38,505 nt of DNA from Desulfovibrio sp. (GTDB lineage: Bacteria > Desulfobacterota > Desulfovibrionia > Desulfovibrionales > Desulfovibrionaceae): contig JAQVYA010000011.1 in the NCBI GenBank assembly GCA_028708865.1, forward strand, positions 1 to 38,505, given 5' to 3'. Shown piece after piece: positions 15,037 through 23,228 of this stretch. Both the position numbers and the translations under genes were made by a program. Positions within the stretch are counted from its first letter, which is position 1, and each line of letters opens with the position of its first letter. Under the pieces are notes generated by a model, which did not search any database, was not told where the DNA came from, and saw only the letters and a program-made list of their open reading frames with translations.

Positions 15037-15903
15037 TCAAAATCCCAGCATCTGCTTGAGACGGGCGATGCGCCGCCGGGAAATGGGCAGTTCGATGCGC
15101 GTTTTTCCGGCCGTGCGCAACATGAAGTTGCTGCCCGGCAGGCTGGCGATTTCCGTGACCATGTCCATATTCACCAGATATTTGCGGTGCACCCGGAAAA
15201 AGCGGTGCGGCTCGAGCCGGTCTTCCAGATGCTTGAGCCGGTGCGAGGTCAAAAATTTCTGCCCGCTGGTGTGCACGTAGGAGTAGTCTTCAAAGGCCTC
15301 CACAAAAATAATCTGGGTGTAGGGGATAAGAATGGTCTTGCCGTCCTGGGTCACGGCCAGTTTCTCGATCTCCGGGCTGGCCTTGTGGGACGTCTCCCAG
15401 GCCTGCTTCAGCGCGGCCAGGAAGGTATCCTGCTCATCCTCGTTCAGGGCCAGCCGCAGAGTTTGCTCGTCCGTGGCCTCGCCCGCGTCCGCGTCCCGCC
15501 AGTCCGACGGCTCGGGGATTTCACGGTAGCGGGTCTTGAAGTCCCGGAGTTTTTCCAACGTGGTTTCCAACCGTTTTTCATCCGGCGGCCAGACGATGTA
15601 ATCCAAAGCGCCCAGTTCAAAGGCGGCGTAGGCCCGGGTCTCGTCCGAGGAGAGCAGCACCAGGGCCGGGCACTCCCGGCGGCCGCGCAAAGTCCGCGCC
15701 AGCTCGATGCCGTCCGCCCCGCCCGCCAGGTCCAGCCCCAAAAAAATAACACCGTAGCCCACATGGTCCAGCAGTTCCAGGCCTTCCCCGGCAGAGACCG
15801 CTTCCCCGAGCACCTGCAAAAATGATACAGGCGAAAGCATGCTCCGCAACTGCGTTCGCAGGTACGGATCCGGGTGCAGCAGCAGGGTCTTGAGCTTGGA
15901 CAT
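15037..15903 (-). CDS. LytTR-family regulator with degenerate receiver domain
   Basis: A 288-residue DNA-binding protein: receiver-like domain (about 1-120), acidic linker (about 125-180) and LytTR domain (about 188-288) with FVEAFEDYSYVHT and the HRKYLVN signature. The receiver is atypical. Gly56 (FLGLDLAG) stands where the phosphorylated Asp should be, the acidic pair is replaced by HPD (10-12), and the invariant Lys is Trp105 (DYIVWPPDE). Only the switch Ser85 remains. Regulation is therefore probably by ligand, dimerisation or partner binding, not phosphorylation. The ATG at 15903 has GAGG ten bases upstream. Possible targets are acs downstream or its own divergent promoter region shared with metE. 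Confidence 0.9.
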   Translation of the reverse strand: MSKLKTLLLHPDPYLRTQLRSMLSPVSFLQVLGEAVSAGEGLELLDHVGYGVIFLGLDLAGGADGIELARTLRGRRECPALVLLSSDETRAYAAFELGALDYIVWPPDEKRLETTLEKLRDFKTRYREIPEPSDWRDADAGEATDEQTLRLALNEDEQDTFLAALKQAWETSHKASPEIEKLAVTQDGKTILIPYTQIIFVEAFEDYSYVHTSGQKFLTSHRLKHLEDRLEPHRFFRVHRKYLVNMDMVTEIASLPGSNFMLRTAGKTRIELPISRRRIARLKQMLGF

Positions 15904-15984
15904 GGGCGCAAATCCTCACGGTTCTCCGCCCTTCTAGCCTGAAACCCACGGCCTGCGCAAGGCGTGCACGGGCCTCCAAGCGCC

Positions 15985-16011
15985 TTGACAGGACGAGGCA
16001 CAAACTATAAA
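15985..16011 (+). promoter_or_regulatory. Probable sigma-70 promoter of the metE riboswitch transcript
   Basis: A perfect TTGACA at 15985-15990 precedes the AT-rich stretch ACTATAAACACTATATT. TATAAA at 16006-16011 gives a short 15-base spacer, and TAAACA at 16008 gives 17. Transcription would start just before the riboswitch at about 16043. Confidence 0.5.
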
Positions 16012-16042
16012 CACTATATTTAGATATACAGATGTAAGGAGA

Positions 16043-16186
16043 GGAAAACGGAAGGCGGTGAAAATCCGCCGCGGACGCGCCGCTGTGAACGGAGGAAGGC
16101 GGGCGCGGTCACTGACCCCTACGGGTTGGGAAGGCCGCACCCCACATGCCGCGGGCAAAGGCCCGGCCCCGCAAGCCAGAAGACGT
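16043..16186 (+). promoter_or_regulatory. Cobalamin (B12) riboswitch upstream of metE
   Basis: The aptamer shows the expected conserved blocks in order: GGAAGGCGGTGAAAATCCGC, a CGCCGCTGTGAACG segment, GGTCACTG, GGGAAGGC and the final AAGCCAGAAGAC (B12-box region). It should shut off metE when adenosyl- or methylcobalamin is available, the normal logic for a B12-independent methionine synthase. Confidence 0.92.
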
Positions 16187-16224
16187 TCCCCTCCCGAGGG
16201 TGCAGACCTCGCGACCAGGACTGT

Positions 16225-16271
16225 GATGCGGACGGCGAATCCGCATCAAAACCCGGCCCGCCAAGCGGGCC
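16225..16271 (+). promoter_or_regulatory. Putative expression platform of the metE riboswitch
   Basis: Two consecutive perfect hairpins follow the aptamer: GATGCGGA/TCCGCATC (8 bp, 7-base loop) and GGCCCGC-CAA-GCGGGCC (7 bp). The second ends three bases before the AGGAG Shine-Dalgarno of metE. With no T run after it, control is more likely at translation initiation than by intrinsic termination. Confidence 0.5.
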
Positions 16272-16284
16272 ACAGGAGACGACC

Positions 16285-18621
16285 ATGTCCGTCATGGTGC
16301 ATACGCTGGGCTTTCCCCGCATGGGATTGCACAGGGAATTGAAAAAGGCAGTGGAAACCTACTGGCGCGGCGAACTGGACCAGCAAAGACTCCAGCGCAC
16401 CGCCCAAGAAGTGCGGGAAGAGGCCGCACAGATGCAGCGCCGGGCCGGGGTGGACCTGTTGCCCGTGGGCGACTTTTCCTTTTACGATCACATGCTGGAC
16501 CTTTGCCTGGCCCTGGGGGCCGTGCCCGCACGGTTTACTGCTTCAAAGCAGGCGGTCCGGGCCGACGACACGGATTTGCTCTTTGCCATGGCCCGGGGGC
16601 AGGACCAGGCCAAGGCCATGGAAATGACCAAATGGTTCGACACCAACTATCATTACATTGTTCCGGAGCTGGACGCCAAGACCCGCTTTCGCGCCGACGC
16701 CTCCCGGCTGCGTGCGCTGCTGCGGGAGCATCCGGACCCGGAAGGCGTCAAGCTGGTCCTGCCCGGCCCCTTCACCTTTCTGGCGTTGTCCCGCTGGATG
16801 GAGCCAGAGGTTTCGGAAACTGACGACCAGGCCACTCCTGATGCACCCGCATTCCAACGGCTGGACGACCTGATCCAGGCCTATGCCCAATTGCTTGGCG
16901 AACTCAGCCCCTATGCGGCCTGGGTGCAGCTGGACGAACCCATACTGGCCACGGACGCCTCTGGCGTGCCCCTGCACCGGCTGCCCGAGGCCTATTCCCT
17001 TTTGCGCCGCTCCTGCTCCGGAGCCCGGCTGTTGCTGGCCACCTACTTTGGCCCCGTGGACCATCATCTGGACTTGCTCTGCCCGTTGCCGGGCCAGGAA
17101 TATTGCGACGCCCTGCACCTGGACCTGGTGCGCGGACCGGACCAGCTGGACGCGTTTCTCCAGGCCCTGCCCACGGGCATGTCCCTGTCTCTGGGACTGG
17201 TGGATGGACGCAACATCTGGCGCACGGACCTGGACCAGGCCCTGGGCAAAGCCCGCAAGGCCGCCCAGGCGCTCGGGGCGGACAGGCTGATGCTTGCCCC
17301 GTCCTGCTCCCTGCTGCACTGCCCTCTGGACCTAGCCCTGGAAACCGGTCTGGATCCGCAAATCCGTTCCTGGATGGCCTTTGCCCGTCAAAAATGCCGA
17401 GAACTGGACGTGTTGCGCCGCCTGCTGCAAGGGGAGGACGACCAGGGGGCCCTGGAGGAATGCCGCGCCGCCTGGGCCGACCGTCGCAGCGGACGCCGCA
17501 CCGCAGACCCCGCAGTGCAACAGCGTGAACAGGCCGTGACCCCGGACATGGCCCAACGCAGCCGCCCCTATGCGGAACGCTCGGCGCTCCAGCGCCGGGA
17601 GCTTGCCTTGCCGCTCCTGCCCACCACCACCATCGGATCCTTTCCACAGACCCGGGAAATCCGCCAGGCCCGGGCCGGGTTCCGCCAGGGTCGGCTGGAC
17701 AAAGGCGAATACCGCCGGTACATGCGTCAGGCCGTGGCGCACTGCGTGGCCGAACAGGAACGCCTGGGCCTGGACGTGCTGGTGCACGGCGAACCCGAAC
17801 GCAACGACATGGTGGAATACTTTGGCCAGCAGCTGAATGGATTTTGCTTCACCGCCCACGGCTGGGTTCAAAGCTATGGCTCGCGCTGCGTCAAGCCGCC
17901 GGTCATTTACGGAGACGTATCCCGCCCCGGCCCCATGACCGTGGAGTGGACGGGCTTTGCCCAAAGTCTGACTGCAAAACCGGTCAAAGGCATGCTCACC
18001 GGCCCGGTGACCATTCTCTGCTGGAGCTTTGTACGCGACGACCAGGCCCGCTCTCGCACCTGCCGTCAGGTCGCCCTGGCCCTGCGGGACGAAGTCCTGG
18101 ATCTGGAGGCCGCGGGACAGCGCGTCATCCAGGTGGACGAGCCTGCCTTGCGCGAGGGGCTGCCCCTGCGCCGGGCAGACCAGCGCGCCTACCTGGACTG
18201 GGCCGGCCAATGCTTCCGCCTGGCCGTGTGCGGTGTGCAGGACCAAACCCAGGTCCACACCCACATGTGCTACGCGGACTTCAACGACATCATCACGGAC
18301 ATCGCCGGGCTGGATGCGGACGTGATCTCCATCGAAGCCAGCCGGAGCGACATGGTCCTACTGCGAGCCTTTGCCCGGTTCCAGTACCCCAACGAAATCG
18401 GTCCCGGCGTCTGGGACATCCACAGCCCACGGGTTCCCTCCAGCCAAGAAATGGCCGGGCTGCTGCGCCAGGCCCTGCAATACACCCCTGCCGAACGGCT
18501 CTGGGTCAACCCGGACTGCGGGCTCAAGACCCGGGACTGGCCCGAAACCCTGGCCAGCCTGGAAAACATGGTCCAGGCCGCCCAGACCCTGCGCCAGGAG
18601 CTGCAACCACCCCGGAACTGA
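16285..18621 (+). CDS. metE: Cobalamin-independent methionine synthase
   Basis: A 778-residue enzyme transferring the methyl group of 5-methyltetrahydropteroyl-triglutamate to homocysteine. The N-terminus HTLGFPRMGLHRELK is typical, as is SCSLLHCPLDL in the first barrel. The C-terminal barrel begins at LLPTTTIGSFPQT. Zinc ligands are recognisable in HTHMCY (His and Cys) and NPDCGLKTR (Cys), with Glu in ISIEASRSD. The ATG at 16285 has AGGAG six bases upstream and follows the riboswitch; the longer track ORF runs back into the aptamer and is wrong. A B12 riboswitch in front implies that a B12-dependent synthase exists elsewhere in the genome. It is followed by metF after 140 bases. Confidence 0.97.
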   Translation: MSVMVHTLGFPRMGLHRELKKAVETYWRGELDQQRLQRTAQEVREEAAQMQRRAGVDLLPVGDFSFYDHMLDLCLALGAVPARFTASKQAVRADDTDLLFAMARGQDQAKAMEMTKWFDTNYHYIVPELDAKTRFRADASRLRALLREHPDPEGVKLVLPGPFTFLALSRWMEPEVSETDDQATPDAPAFQRLDDLIQAYAQLLGELSPYAAWVQLDEPILATDASGVPLHRLPEAYSLLRRSCSGARLLLATYFGPVDHHLDLLCPLPGQEYCDALHLDLVRGPDQLDAFLQALPTGMSLSLGLVDGRNIWRTDLDQALGKARKAAQALGADRLMLAPSCSLLHCPLDLALETGLDPQIRSWMAFARQKCRELDVLRRLLQGEDDQGALEECRAAWADRRSGRRTADPAVQQREQAVTPDMAQRSRPYAERSALQRRELALPLLPTTTIGSFPQTREIRQARAGFRQGRLDKGEYRRYMRQAVAHCVAEQERLGLDVLVHGEPERNDMVEYFGQQLNGFCFTAHGWVQSYGSRCVKPPVIYGDVSRPGPMTVEWTGFAQSLTAKPVKGMLTGPVTILCWSFVRDDQARSRTCRQVALALRDEVLDLEAAGQRVIQVDEPALREGLPLRRADQRAYLDWAGQCFRLAVCGVQDQTQVHTHMCYADFNDIITDIAGLDADVISIEASRSDMVLLRAFARFQYPNEIGPGVWDIHSPRVPSSQEMAGLLRQALQYTPAERLWVNPDCGLKTRDWPETLASLENMVQAAQTLRQELQPPRN

Positions 18622-18698
18622 TCCCCTCGCATGCGGTTGACGCGTCCTTAAAAGGCGCGTACACCATTATATCACAATAACCGAATATAAAAATACAA

Positions 18699-18721
18699 GG
18701 CCGGACCTACGTGGTCCGGCC
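18699..18721. promoter_or_regulatory. Perfect hairpin in the metE-metF gap
   Basis: GGCCGGACC-TACGT-GGTCCGGCC is a 9-bp perfect stem, 40 bases before metF. On the plus strand no T run follows. On the minus strand it is followed by TTGTATTTTTATATT and would be a good terminator against antisense transcription into metE. AT-rich sequence just upstream (TATAAAAAT) may be the metF promoter, placing the hairpin at the 5' end of the metF mRNA. Confidence 0.5.
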
Positions 18722-18761
18722 GCAACAAATCAAGCCTAAGCACTGACCGAGGAGTGCCCCC

Positions 18762-19640
18762 ATGCAAGAGCGCATCCCTGATCTGATTCGACCGAACCAG
18801 CCTTTCGTGTCCTTTGAATTCTTCCCGCCTCGGGATGAAGAGGCCCGCGTCCGCATGCTGCGCGTGGGCCGGGAACTTCAGGTCTTGCGGCCCCTGTTCG
18901 TGTCCGTTACGTGCGGAGCGGGCGGCGGTGGAGGTCGCGGCACCCTGGAGGCCGCCACCATGCTTCACGACGCCCTGGGGTACACGGTCATGCCGCACCT
19001 GACCTGCTGCGGCCTGGACGGGGCAGGGGTGAGCGCGGCTGTAGACCAGTTCCGGGCCAGCGGCATCCGCAACGTGCTGGCCCTGCGCGGGGACGGTGCC
19101 GACGGCACGGGGCCTGGGCCGGATGCGCCGTTTCAGCACGCTTCGGACCTGGTGGAGTACATTCGACGGGACCACAGGGACATGGCCCTGGGCGTGGCCG
19201 CCTACCCCGAACCGCACCCGGAATCGCCCAGCGTGCAGGCGGATATCGACATGCTCCGCCACAAGCTGGACGCGGGAGCGGACTTCAGCGTGACCCAACT
19301 GTTCTTCGACAACCGCCGCTATTTCGACATGGTGGACCGGCTGGCCCAACAAGGCTGCCGCAAACCCGTCATCCCCGGAGTCATGCCGTTGCGGACCATG
19401 GCTTCGGCCCGGCGCATCCTCTCCCTTTGCGGGGCGGCCATTCCCGGAAATCTCTATGCGGCCTTGGAAGCAGCCCACGCCCAAGGCGGGGACGACGCCG
19501 TGCAGAAAGTGGGCACGGCCCACGCCGTGCAGCAGGTGCAGGGGCTGTTGAACGGCGGAGCCCCGGGCGTACATCTCTATCCCCTGAACCAGTCGGCCCA
19601 GTGCCTGGAAGTGGCCCGCCGGTCCGGCTTGCTGGACTAA
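18762..19640 (+). CDS. metF: 5,10-methylenetetrahydrofolate reductase
   Basis: A 292-residue flavin-dependent TIM-barrel enzyme producing 5-methyl-THF, the methyl donor used by MetE. Typical motifs are FVSFEFFPPRDEEA at the N-terminus, FVSVTCGAGG, HLTCCG, NVLALRGD, ADFSVTQLFFDN and IPGVMPL. The length is normal for the bacterial single-domain enzyme. The ATG has GAGGAG six bases upstream. Its position directly after metE is functional, but the 140-base gap with a strong hairpin suggests its own promoter, so it may not share the B12 control of metE. The next gene starts 151 bases later. Confidence 0.96.
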   Translation: MQERIPDLIRPNQPFVSFEFFPPRDEEARVRMLRVGRELQVLRPLFVSVTCGAGGGGGRGTLEAATMLHDALGYTVMPHLTCCGLDGAGVSAAVDQFRASGIRNVLALRGDGADGTGPGPDAPFQHASDLVEYIRRDHRDMALGVAAYPEPHPESPSVQADIDMLRHKLDAGADFSVTQLFFDNRRYFDMVDRLAQQGCRKPVIPGVMPLRTMASARRILSLCGAAIPGNLYAALEAAHAQGGDDAVQKVGTAHAVQQVQGLLNGGAPGVHLYPLNQSAQCLEVARRSGLLD

Positions 19641-19738
19641 GCCCGCAGAACATCTCCCGCCGCCCTCAGACGAAATTCGGCCCGCTCCTTCCGGCTCCCT
19701 GGTTCCGCCCCGGGCGGCATTCCTCCTCATCTCCGGCA

Positions 19739-19787
19739 ACGGCCGGGCGCACCCCTTGCATCTGCGCCCGGCCGTCGCTACAAGGGG
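19739..19787 (+). promoter_or_regulatory. Strong hairpin whose loop is complementary to the next Shine-Dalgarno
   Basis: ACGGCCGGGCGCA (19739-19751) and TGCGCCCGGCCGT (19763-19775) form a perfect 13-bp stem. The 11-base loop begins CCCCTTG (19752-19758), the exact complement of CAAGGGG (19781-19787), which is the ribosome-binding site of the downstream phosphoesterase. A pseudoknot or alternative pairing could hide that site. There is no T run, so it is not a typical terminator. Confidence 0.5.
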
Positions 19788-19791
19788 GCCC

Positions 19792-20544
19792 ATGAGCAAT
19801 GCCACTTTTCAACACTCCGGCGCGCTGGCCGTGATCTCCGACGCGCACGGCAACATCGAGGCACTGGACCGTGTGCTGGAGGACATCCAGCAGCACGGCA
19901 TTACGGATATCATCTGCCTGGGCGACGCCATCGGCTACGGCCCGGACCCGGAAGGCTGCGTAAACCGCATCCGTGAACGCGGCATCCCCATGATCCTGGG
20001 CAACCATGAGCAGGGCTTGCAGGGGCAGGAATATATGGACTGGTTCGTGCCGCCGGTGCGCAAAGTATTGCAGAAAACGCGCACCATGCTCTCGGACGCC
20101 ACCATGCAATGGATTCAGACCCTGCCCCCCACCATGGAGCGCGGCGACCTGCTCTTTGTGCACGGCTGCCCGCCCGATTCCGTGAACAAATACCTCTATA
20201 CCTTGGACGAGGACGACCTGGCCGAGGTGTTCGGCTCCTACCCGCACAGGATCGCCTTTGCCGGGCATACCCATGAGCTGTATCTCTTTGTCTGGGACGG
20301 CGCCAAGGCCTGGCGCGAGGACCTGGACCACCACCCCGTCAGACTGGACCCGGACCGCCGATACCTGGTCAACGCCGGCTCCGTGGGTCAGCCCCGGGAT
20401 GCGGACAAACGCGCCAAGTACGTAATCCTGAACCAGGAACGCGATACGTTGCAGGCTGTTTTTGTGGAGTATGACGCCCGCAAGACCGTGGAGGCCATGC
20501 GGCGCGTGGGCATGCCCGAAGCCTACGCCAAGCGGCTGCTCTAG
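19792..20544 (+). CDS. Metallophosphoesterase (calcineurin-like, Metallophos_2 type)
   Basis: A 250-residue cytoplasmic phosphoesterase. The dimetal site motifs appear in order: SDAHGN (residues about 16-21), LGDAIGYG, GNHE, VHGCPPDS (the family's HG motif) and AGHTHE, plus NAGSVGQPRD. The GDAIGYGP form is typical of the branch that includes PrpE/ApaH-related predicted phosphatases; the substrate is not evident. The ATG at 19792 is preferred over 19756 because CAAGGGGG lies just upstream, and the 19756 codon is inside the hairpin loop. Its leader structure suggests translational control. It is convergent with the diguanylate cyclase gene, 30 bases away. Confidence 0.9.
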   Translation: MSNATFQHSGALAVISDAHGNIEALDRVLEDIQQHGITDIICLGDAIGYGPDPEGCVNRIRERGIPMILGNHEQGLQGQEYMDWFVPPVRKVLQKTRTMLSDATMQWIQTLPPTMERGDLLFVHGCPPDSVNKYLYTLDEDDLAEVFGSYPHRIAFAGHTHELYLFVWDGAKAWREDLDHHPVRLDPDRRYLVNAGSVGQPRDADKRAKYVILNQERDTLQAVFVEYDARKTVEAMRRVGMPEAYAKRLL

Positions 20545-20574
20545 GAGGTCAAGGCTTCACCGAGTTGCGACGGT

Positions 20575-21758
20575 TCAGGCGGCCATTTCCGGCAGGCTAT
20601 TTCCCTGCCGGGCCGCGACCACCTGATTGCGGCCCTTGGTCTTGGCCGCGTACAGAGCGGTATCCGCCCGCTGAAGCATCCGGGGCAGGTCCGCGGGAGT
20701 ACCTGCACTCCACGTACACACGCCGATGCTGACTCGGTACGGGACCGGGACACGGTCCGGGGTGAGCAATACGCGGGCCTCGGCAGCGGCGCGCAGCCGC
20801 TCGGCCACGGCGATCGCTTCGTCCTGCCCGGCATGCGGCAAGAAAAGCACAAACTCCTCGCCTCCAAAACGGCCGAATACATCGGAACAGCGAAGCGTTT
20901 GCCCCACCAGTTTGCAAAAATCCCGCAAGACCATATCCCCCACGGCATGGCCGTACGTGTCGTTGACCCGCTTAAAACGGTCCAAATCCATGAGCAGCAG
21001 AGACACAGGCTGTCGCTCCCGCTGGCAAAGGTCAAGCATCTTGTCTGCCTGCTCCAAAAAAGCACGGCGGTTCCAAATGCCTGTGAGGGGGTCCCGCATG
21101 GCCGAACGGCGCAACCGGCGGTCGTCCCGCTCCTTGGCCAATAGAAGAAAGCCCAGGTTGCCCACCAGCATGACCAGGAAGATGGTCATGAAGGAAACGC
21201 TCTGGACCGTGTTGGTCGTCAACAGGGTGATGCGATGGCCCAGAGTCCACGAGGAATAGGCCCGGTAGCCCATGGACAGGGCAAAGAGAAAATACAGCCC
21301 CCCCATGACCCGGGTCAGCAAGGAGCCGCCCCGCTTGGACAGCAGGCCCCCGGCCGGAACCAGCAGAATACAGCAGATGGCAAGGGAAATCAGAAAAACG
21401 CGCCAATGGGGGTTGAAATGCTGGATCACGCAGTACGTCACGGAAATGAAGATGCCCACGCCCAAGGTCCGGCGCAGCACGGTGCGATATTCGCTTTCCT
21501 GCAAATTAACCAGAGCGGCCGCCTCCAGTACGAATCCGATCAATGCTGCGGAATTGCCCAGATGATTGGAAAGCACGAGCGGCACGTGCCCCCGCAGGCC
21601 CAAAAGCAGCGCAGCGCACGCCTGGAGCGCCTTGCCCGCCAAAAACCAGGAAAGCACGGAGGAAGGCTTTGCCGGTGGCCGTAAGACCAGACCAGCAAAA
21701 AGGAAATCGCGTTGCCAAACCAGATGGCAATGAGGATCGTGCGAACTTCGATGGTCAA
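20575..21758 (-). pseudogene. Membrane diguanylate cyclase (GGDEF) with an apparent frameshift in the N-terminal membrane region
   Basis: The C-terminal 170 residues are an intact GGDEF domain: DPLTGIWNRR, LLMDLDRFKRVND, active site RFGGEEF and an RCSD inhibitory site five residues before it, so it should make cyclic di-GMP. Before it lies a multi-helix membrane region of a kind common in such cyclases. The first helix (LTIEVRTILIAIWFGNAISF, from a TTG at about 21758) is in another frame than the rest. The frames join at about 21665-21673 (GGCAAAGCC on the minus strand). One more A there would give GHRQKPSSVLSWFLAG continuously. The upstream part of the long track ORF (to 21894) is not protein-like. 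Either a real one-base deletion or a sequencing error is possible. Confidence 0.7.
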
Positions 21759-21816
21759 AAGAAAAATCCCGGACAAAGGGTTTACTTTCCGTCGAGGACG
21801 CCAATTGGCGCAGGCT

Positions 21817-21838
21817 ACCCCGGTCCCGGGACCAGGGT
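21817..21838. promoter_or_regulatory. 22-bp near-perfect palindrome upstream of the cyclase gene
   Basis: GGTCCCGGGACC is a perfect 12-bp palindrome, extended after one mismatched pair by ACCC on one side and GGGT on the other. It lies about 60 bases before the probable start of the diguanylate cyclase and is a candidate operator. Confidence 0.35.
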
Positions 21839-21921
21839 AAAGATGAAAAACGTTGTTCGCATTGCTTGCTGGGCACAAACCGGCCCGGAATCACAAAAAA
21901 TAGGGAGTGAAAACAGGAAGA

Positions 21922-22656
21922 TCAGGACCGAATCCAGACAATACCCGCCTGCCGGCCGGTAGTCTTGTCCCGGCGATAAGAAAAGAACTCCCGCTCCCGG
22001 GTCCGGGTGCACAGTTCCAGGCCGTGGACCCGGTCGGGCCGCAGTCCGGCCTGCACCAGTTGGTGCCGGGTCAGGGCCCAGAGGTCCACGGTACGGGTCT
22101 CTGGCCGGTACCAGGGTTCAAAACCCGGGCCGAAATCCTGCGCAAAATTCACGAACTCGGCCTGTTCCGGCCCCAGACTGGGGCCGCGCACCGCAAACAG
22201 CTCCTCGGGACGCAGCCCGTAATGTTCGCAAAAAACACGCACCCCGCCGGCAGGAAAATTTATTTTATTGCCTCTCCAACCCACATGCAGGCCCGCCACA
22301 AACCGCCCGGACTCATGGGCCAGCAGCACGGGCTGACAGTCCGCGGTCTTGACCATCAGTCCCACACCGGGGCGCGCCGTGGTCAGGCCGTCGGCCTCGC
22401 AAGGCTGCCCGGGCTCGGCATCCAGCCGCACCTGGTCGCCGTGCACCTGGGTGCAATCCACCAGGCAAGCCAGTCCCAGCCGTTGGCGCAGGGCTTCGCG
22501 GTTGCGAGTCACGTTTTCAGGGTCGTCGCCCACGTCATATGAAAGATTGGCGGTATCAAACGGCGAATCGGAAGCACCGCCCCGGCGGGAAGTGAAGACA
22601 AATCCCACATTAGGCAAATCAGCAATGCCGAAAGGGATAAACGCTATCTGTACCAT
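21922..22656 (-). CDS. pgeF: Peptidoglycan editing factor / laccase-domain protein (YfiH family)
   Basis: A 244-residue member of the Cu-oxidase_4 (YfiH) family. PgeF hydrolyses mis-incorporated UDP-MurNAc-L-Ser; relatives also show purine nucleoside phosphorylase and adenosine deaminase activity. Zinc-site motifs are CTQVHGD, VKTADCQPVL and GLHVGWRG, all present with normal spacing. The Trp-Arg segment and RRDKTTGRQAGIVWI near the end are typical. The ATG at 22656 has a very strong GAGGAGGAG just upstream and overlaps the end of the cyclo-ligase gene by 13 bases, so the two form an operon. The longer track ORF is not supported. Confidence 0.93.
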   Translation of the reverse strand: MVQIAFIPFGIADLPNVGFVFTSRRGGASDSPFDTANLSYDVGDDPENVTRNREALRQRLGLACLVDCTQVHGDQVRLDAEPGQPCEADGLTTARPGVGLMVKTADCQPVLLAHESGRFVAGLHVGWRGNKINFPAGGVRVFCEHYGLRPEELFAVRGPSLGPEQAEFVNFAQDFGPGFEPWYRPETRTVDLWALTRHQLVQAGLRPDRVHGLELCTRTREREFFSYRRDKTTGRQAGIVWIRS

Positions 22657-23228
22657 AGCTCCTCCTCGGTGCAGACCGCGTTCACAGGGCGGTCCCAGTC
22701 GTCCAGGGGCAGTTTGGAACAGACCTGAAAACCGTAGCAAAGTCCAAATTTGAGGGCCCGACCCATTTGGATGCCGCCCAGAAGCCGGTCATAATATCCA
22801 CCGCCAAACCCCAGGCGAAAACCGCAGCGGTCAAATCCCACGCCCGGAATAAAGGCCAGATCCGGTGCAAAGGAGTCAGCGTACAGGTCCACCACCCGGC
22901 AGGAGGGGTCCGGCTCCATAATCCGAAACGCTCCGGGAGCCAGGTCCGCCTCGCCGGTGACGCAGGCCACATCCATGACTCCGGGCTGGCCGGGCCGACA
23001 CCGCGGCAGCAGGACCTCGGCCCCGCGCTGCCACAGCTCCGCAATGAGCGGCCGTGTGTCCACCTCGTTCTGGGTGGGCCAATACACCAGGATCTGGCGG
23101 GCGTTCTTCCAGGCAAGGGTTTCCCGAATGCGCTCCACAATGCGGGCGCTCTTTGCCGCCGCCTGCTCCGGAAGCATGGCGCGGCGCTGTTCAATGAGCC
23201 TTCGTCGAACCTTGTCCTTTTTGGTCAT
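22644..23228 (-). CDS. 5-formyltetrahydrofolate cyclo-ligase
   Basis: A 194-residue enzyme converting 5-formyl-THF to 5,10-methenyl-THF with ATP, removing an inhibitor and returning folate to the one-carbon pool. The basic N-terminus (KKDKVRRRLIEQRRAML), the VYWPTQNEVDT strand, FIPGVGFDRCGFRLGFGGGYYDR (ATP-binding signature) and GLCYGFQ near the end identify the family. The ATG at 23228 has GAGGA five to seven bases upstream. It is first in a two-gene operon with pgeF, overlapping it by 13 bases. Functionally it fits with metF and metE in this window, although it is not in the same transcript. Often called YgfA or MTHFS. Confidence 0.93.
   Translation of the reverse strand: MTKKDKVRRRLIEQRRAMLPEQAAAKSARIVERIRETLAWKNARQILVYWPTQNEVDTRPLIAELWQRGAEVLLPRCRPGQPGVMDVACVTGEADLAPGAFRIMEPDPSCRVVDLYADSFAPDLAFIPGVGFDRCGFRLGFGGGYYDRLLGGIQMGRALKFGLCYGFQVCSKLPLDDWDRPVNAVCTEEELWYR

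Noticed and set aside
16126-16284. N-terminal extension of MetE in the track ORF
   Set aside because: It translates the B12 riboswitch; family N-terminus and Shine-Dalgarno place the start at 16285.
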